NCBI GenBank assembly: GCA_023440945.1
Contig: JAEZRL010000043.1
Span: 1 to 26,412, forward strand
Direction: 5' to 3'
From: Bacteroidota bacterium
Lineage (GTDB): Bacteria > Bacteroidota > Bacteroidia > Chitinophagales > Chitinophagaceae
Length of the DNA stretch: 26,412 nucleotides
This document shows, in pieces, positions 22,550-26,412 of the stretch. The translations under genes and the position numbers were made by a program. The stretch's first letter is position 1, and every line of letters starts with the position of its first letter. The notes under the pieces are model-generated. The model was given only the letters and a program-made list of their open reading frames with translations. It was not told the origin of the DNA and made no database searches.

Positions 22550-24667
22550 ATGTCAGTTAATCAAAGCATTCGTGACAAAGGTGCGTGGATCGTGTTTGGT
22601 ATAATCGCCCTGGCATTGATTGCCTTTATCTTACAAGATTCCTCTTTTAGAAGAGGCAACATTTTCAGCAATACAACAACTGTAGGTTCAGTAAATGGTG
22701 ATAAGATATCAAGAACGGAATTTGAATCTAAGATTGATTATTACGACCAGATAAGCAAACAAAGAAATCAACCAATGACCAGGGGTCAGTTAAATACAGA
22801 AGTGTGGAATTATGTGGTTGATCAAACCTTGCTGGAACAGGTTATTAATAAATTAGGATTGAGCTTTAGCGCGAAAGAATTATCAGACGTATTGTTTGGA
22901 GAAAATCCACCGCAATGGTTGCAACAGGCATTCACCGATCCGCAAACAGGAATTTATAATGCTGAAGCAGCAAGGGAGCAGTTTGCGCAAATGAAGAAAA
23001 CACCAAATGATCCGAGAGTGCAGGAAATTTATAGCAATTATATACAGCCTACAATTGATCAGTCTTTATATCAAAAGTATCAGCAATTGCTAGCAGGTGC
23101 TGTTTATATTCCAAAGTGGATGGCTGAAAAAGTAAATGCCGATAATAATTCCATTGCAAAGGTTTCTTATGTATATGTACCTTATAATACTATCAGCGAT
23201 AGTTCTGTTAATGTAACAGATGCAGAGATAAATGCTTATTTAAAGCAACATCAGAAACTGTATAAAACAGATGATGAAACACGTACAATTACTTATGTAG
23301 CTTTTGCTGAAAAACCAACTAAAGAAGATTCTGCAGCAGTATATGAAAAAATGGCCGCAGTAAAACAAGATTTTATCAATGCAACAGATGCAAAATCTTT
23401 TCTCGTTTCGCATAGTTCCGAAATGCCTTTTTATGATAGTTATTTAAATGCGAAGGATATAAGACAAGCAAACAAAGATTCTATTTTGCAAACTCCGGTA
23501 GGTTCTGTGTTTGGTCCTTATCTGGATAACAATTCTTATGTACTTGCAAAAATGTTGGATAAAAGACAAATTCCGGATTCAGTTAAAGTACGTCATATTT
23601 TAGTAATGACCCATCAGCAACAACAGGATGGTTCAAGTGTAAGAGTGAGAGGCGACAGCACAGCACAACATATTCTAGACAGCGCTATTGCAGAACTGAA
23701 AACCGGTAAATCATGGGATTCCGTTACAGCCAAATTTTCTGATGACCAGGGAAGCAAGAATAATGGTGGCGTTATTGATTACTTCTCCAGCGGCAGAATG
23801 GTTCCGTCTTTTAATGATTATGCTTTCACTGGAAAAGTGGGAGAAACAAAAGTTGTTAATACAGAATATGGATTGCATTACGTAGAAATATTAGGACAGA
23901 AAGGTTCTTCAATGGGTTATAAGATCGCTTATTTCTCACAGCCTATTGAAGCAAGTGCCGAAACTATTAATGCAGCACAATCTGCCGCAAATCAATTTGC
24001 CGCCAACAGCAGGAACAAGGCGCAGTTTGATGAAAATGCTAAAAAATCAGGTCTTACGCCTATCCCTTCTCCTGAAATAAAAGAAAATGATTTTTCTGTT
24101 GGCCCCTTGATGGATAGCCGTGAGTTAATAAGATGGGTATATAAAAATAAAGTTGGCGATGTTTCTGAACCCATGGAAATAAACAATCAATATATTGTTG
24201 CAATGATAACTTCAGATACAAAAGCGGGCTTACCTAATGCACAAGCAGCAAGGCCATTGGTAGAAAGCAGGATTAGAAATGAGAAGAAAGCAAAAATAAT
24301 TATTGATACAAAACTGAAAGGAAACACACTGGAAGCAATGGCACAAAGCTCAGGCACAACTGTGCAGCAGGCAGATAGCTTATCTTTCGAAACACCATTC
24401 TTTCCAAACATAGGATCTGAACCCAAAGCAATAGGTGCCTCTTTTAATAAAGAAATTCAAAACAAAGTAAGTAGCCCTATTGCAGGAGCAAGCGGTGTTT
24501 TTGTAATAAAAGGAGAAGGCGTTTCAGCAAAGTCATCTCTTGGCACAAGTCCTGAAACTTTGCAGCAAACACTTAAGACAGATATAATCAGGCAGGCTGC
24601 AAATTCAACTATTGAAGCGCTTCGCAAATCAGCCACGATCAAAGATTACAGATCTACTTTCTATTAA
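22550..24667 (+). CDS. PpiD/SurA-like periplasmic peptidyl-prolyl isomerase
   Basis: The 705-residue protein has a short cytoplasmic start and one N-terminal membrane anchor (WIVFGIIALALIAFIL, about 13-28). A SurA/PpiD N-terminal chaperone domain follows (TVGSVNGDKISRTEFESKIDYY). The parvulin domain is around residues 345-455: VKVRHILVMTHQ, WDSVTAKFSDDQGSKNNGGVIDYFSSGRMVPSFNDYAF and YGLHYVEILG. A second parvulin-like or chaperone region with VYKNKVGDVSEPMEINNQYIVAMI follows. The layout is that of PpiD, an inner-membrane-anchored foldase that helps exported proteins fold; in this phylum such proteins serve outer-membrane protein maturation. It has a clear promoter and terminator, so it is a single-gene unit. 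It is not placed with other envelope-assembly genes. Confidence 0.9.
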   Translation: MSVNQSIRDKGAWIVFGIIALALIAFILQDSSFRRGNIFSNTTTVGSVNGDKISRTEFESKIDYYDQISKQRNQPMTRGQLNTEVWNYVVDQTLLEQVINKLGLSFSAKELSDVLFGENPPQWLQQAFTDPQTGIYNAEAAREQFAQMKKTPNDPRVQEIYSNYIQPTIDQSLYQKYQQLLAGAVYIPKWMAEKVNADNNSIAKVSYVYVPYNTISDSSVNVTDAEINAYLKQHQKLYKTDDETRTITYVAFAEKPTKEDSAAVYEKMAAVKQDFINATDAKSFLVSHSSEMPFYDSYLNAKDIRQANKDSILQTPVGSVFGPYLDNNSYVLAKMLDKRQIPDSVKVRHILVMTHQQQQDGSSVRVRGDSTAQHILDSAIAELKTGKSWDSVTAKFSDDQGSKNNGGVIDYFSSGRMVPSFNDYAFTGKVGETKVVNTEYGLHYVEILGQKGSSMGYKIAYFSQPIEASAETINAAQSAANQFAANSRNKAQFDENAKKSGLTPIPSPEIKENDFSVGPLMDSRELIRWVYKNKVGDVSEPMEINNQYIVAMITSDTKAGLPNAQAARPLVESRIRNEKKAKIIIDTKLKGNTLEAMAQSSGTTVQQADSLSFETPFFPNIGSEPKAIGASFNKEIQNKVSSPIAGASGVFVIKGEGVSAKSSLGTSPETLQQTLKTDIIRQAANSTIEALRKSATIKDYRSTFY

Positions 24668-24693
24668 AATGTAGTTTAAGTTTAAAATGAGAT

Positions 24694-24721
24694 AAAAAGC
24701 AGGCGTAAAAACCTGCTTTTT
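24694..24721 (+). terminator. Rho-independent terminator of the PpiD-like gene
   Basis: AAAAAGCAGG pairs with CCTGCTTTTT around an 8-nt loop, and further T residues follow. It lies about 27 bases after the stop codon. The following 290 bases up to the susC ATG show no gene. Confidence 0.9.
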
Positions 24722-25009
24722 TTATGCGGACTATTAAGGCTGTGATTAGATAATAAATGAATACTATAAGCAAAAGATTGAAAACAATCCATATAGGCAA
24801 TGAAATATCTAAAATCAAATTATTGTAGAAGTGACAATTATTTTTTGAATTGTTAAAAAAATATTTATTTTTATGGGATAACTGATTGCCATCATGAACT
24901 GCTTATGTACAAAACACTTGGGTTGCTATTACACCGAACCTCCTTAATACTTTCTTTTCACTGAAGTAAACAATCCAATTTTTTGATTCACCAAATCTAA
25001 TCACCATTT

Positions 25010-26412
25010 ATGAGAGAGAGCAAGAAACCGCACCTTCTTAAGAAAGTGCAAATCCCTATTCAAAAATTATTTTCTTTAACATTCGTCTTCCTTTTGTTAG
25101 TGCAAACAGTTTTTGCCCAAACAGGAATGGATGTCAAAGGAACCGTTACAGACGACAAAGGATCACCTTTAAGCAATGTTAGTGTCGTAATAAAAGGAAC
25201 GACAAAGGGTGTAACAACAGATGCAAGTGGAGCGTTTTCTATCAATGTTCCGTCTTCAACTTCTGTACTGGTAATTTCCTATATCGGTTACCAAAGCCAG
25301 GAAATTACTGTAGGCCAAAATACGAATCTGAATATAAATCTTGTGTCTGCAGCAACGCAACTCAGTGATGTTGTGGTTGTCGGTTACGGTACGCAAAAGA
25401 AACTTACTGTTACAGGCTCCGTAGCACAGGTAAGGGGTTCGGAATTGGCAAAATCGCCAACCGCCAATCTTTCTAACTCGCTTGCAGGCCGCTTGCCGGG
25501 AGTTACTGCTGTTCAATCAAGTGGTGAGCCCGGATATGATGGTTCTGCCATTCATATTCGTGGTGTTAACTCTTATGGAAACAGTGATGCATTAATTGTT
25601 ATTGATGGCGTACCAAACCGTGCCGGAGGTTTACAGCGGCTTAATCCCCAGGATATTGAAAGTGTATCTATATTGAAAGATGCGGCAGCTGCAATATATG
25701 GATCCAGAGCAGGTAATGGTGTAATATTAATTACTACCAAACGAGGTAAAAGTGGTAAACCGTCTGTTTCTTATGATTTCAATTATGGTTGGGAGCAGCC
25801 TACTCGTACACCTCAAATGGCTACAGCGCCTGAATATGCCACCATCAGAAATGAATTGACAATATATGATAATGTGCCTGCAGCAGAATGGGAAGCGGCT
25901 TTTCAAGCTTTTCAAACTACCGGTACTTATACTACACAAGAGGGAAGGGTAGTTCCGGCTGTGTACACCCAAGAAGAAATTAAAAAGTTTGCAGACGGAT
26001 CTGATCCATTACATTACCCCAATACCGATTGGTATAAATCAGTCCTAAAAACCTGGTCTCCCCAAACAAAACAAAATCTCCAGGTTAGTGGTGGCAGTGA
26101 AAACATTAAATATTTAGCATCTCTTGGCTATACCAATCAGGATGGATATTATAAGAATTCAGCTACGGGTTACAAGCAATATGATATGCGTATAAATGTT
26201 GATGCTAAAATCAATAAATATATCACCACGTCTCTTGGAGTGCTTGCACGCGAAGAGTACAGACATTTTCCAAACGGAGGCGGTGCAGGTGACATTTTTA
26301 GAATGACTATGCGTGGTAAGCCAACAGAAATAGCTGTTTGGCCAAATGGTTTGCCTGGTCCGGATATTGAGAATGGTCAAAACCCTGTCGTAATCACAAC
26401 CGATGCTACAGG
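25010..26412 (+). CDS. SusC/RagA-family TonB-linked outer membrane receptor (partial, 3' end outside window)
   Basis: I translated this frame from ATG 25010; it is open to the right edge (about 467 residues of a protein usually near 1000). A signal peptide ends near residue 36 (LTFVFLLLVQTVFAQ). A CarboxypepD_reg-like domain follows at about 41-113 (VKGTVTDDKGSPLSNVSVVIKGT), then the TonB-plug region with VVVVGYGTQKK (121-131), LAGRLPGVTAVQSSGEPG and ALIVIDGVP. ILKDAAAAIYGSRAGNGVILITTKRGK (221-247) is the SusC signature. The barrel begins after about residue 255. Such proteins import glycans, peptides or other large ligands with a SusD partner, expected downstream but not visible. No ECF sigma or anti-sigma gene precedes it here. 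The substrate cannot be inferred. Confidence 0.96.
   Translation, partial: MRESKKPHLLKKVQIPIQKLFSLTFVFLLLVQTVFAQTGMDVKGTVTDDKGSPLSNVSVVIKGTTKGVTTDASGAFSINVPSSTSVLVISYIGYQSQEITVGQNTNLNINLVSAATQLSDVVVVGYGTQKKLTVTGSVAQVRGSELAKSPTANLSNSLAGRLPGVTAVQSSGEPGYDGSAIHIRGVNSYGNSDALIVIDGVPNRAGGLQRLNPQDIESVSILKDAAAAIYGSRAGNGVILITTKRGKSGKPSVSYDFNYGWEQPTRTPQMATAPEYATIRNELTIYDNVPAAEWEAAFQAFQTTGTYTTQEGRVVPAVYTQEEIKKFADGSDPLHYPNTDWYKSVLKTWSPQTKQNLQVSGGSENIKYLASLGYTNQDGYYKNSATGYKQYDMRINVDAKINKYITTSLGVLAREEYRHFPNGGGAGDIFRMTMRGKPTEIAVWPNGLPGPDIENGQNPVVITTDAT

Noticed and set aside
1..26412. CRISPR arrays, tRNA/rRNA genes, insertion sequences, prophage or defence genes
   Set aside because: Reading through all gaps I saw no regularly spaced repeats, tRNA-like cloverleafs, transposase or phage genes.

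Overview
The window looks like ordinary chromosome of a low-GC Bacteroidota, most likely a Chitinophagaceae-type bacterium (lineage is my inference). Signs of this are a SusC/RagA-type TonB-linked receptor, a secreted metalloprotease with a type IX secretion (T9SS) type A sorting domain, Bacteroidota-style lipoproteins and small envelope proteins, near absence of Shine-Dalgarno sequences, and repeated TAnnTTTG -7 promoter elements. I see no phage, insertion sequence, CRISPR array, rRNA or tRNA.

Layout. 1-2.1 kb: 5' part of an Nfu/NifU-N scaffold gene (minus), then an M16 zinc peptidase and a small membrane protein (plus). 2.2-3.6 kb: pdxH and a Yip1-family membrane protein (minus). 3.75-9.5 kb: a degenerate arginase-fold protein, a large T9SS-exported reprolysin-like protease, a small conserved protein (minus) with a possible tiny membrane peptide after it, an orphan sorting-domain-like protein, and a 2-oxoglutarate/Fe(II) oxygenase. 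9.5-14.1 kb: a chromate-transporter-family protein convergent with feoA-nadD, then divergent ybeY and mnmG with two parS-like sites between them. 14.2-17.8 kb: a carboxypeptidase-regulatory-like periplasmic protein, a lone encapsulated-ferritin-type protein, and convergent pcrA/uvrD helicase. 18-22 kb: a lipoprotein and a divergent NarL-type response regulator sharing a 306-bp region with paired motifs, then dacB and nadA. 22-22.55 kb: a 589-bp AT-rich intergenic region with DnaA-box-like sequences. 22.55 kb to end: a PpiD/SurA-like periplasmic foldase and the 5' part of a susC gene.

How the genes relate. Most are housekeeping: NAD synthesis (nadA, nadD), PLP salvage (pdxH), tRNA/rRNA maturation (mnmG, ybeY), repair (pcrA), peptidoglycan trimming (dacB) and outer-membrane biogenesis (ppiD-like). 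There is no large operon; only feoA-nadD is tightly coupled.

I did not find a clear new multi-gene system. The most interesting signals are non-coding: an inverted pair of parS-like ParB sites at ybeY/mnmG, a candidate origin-like region about 10 kb away, a dispersed intergenic repeat with three clear copies and one partial one, and paired TACGTA-nn-ACTACT motifs in front of the response regulator. Among proteins, the encapsulin-type ferritin without a visible shell gene and the orphan T9SS-like domain deserve a second look.
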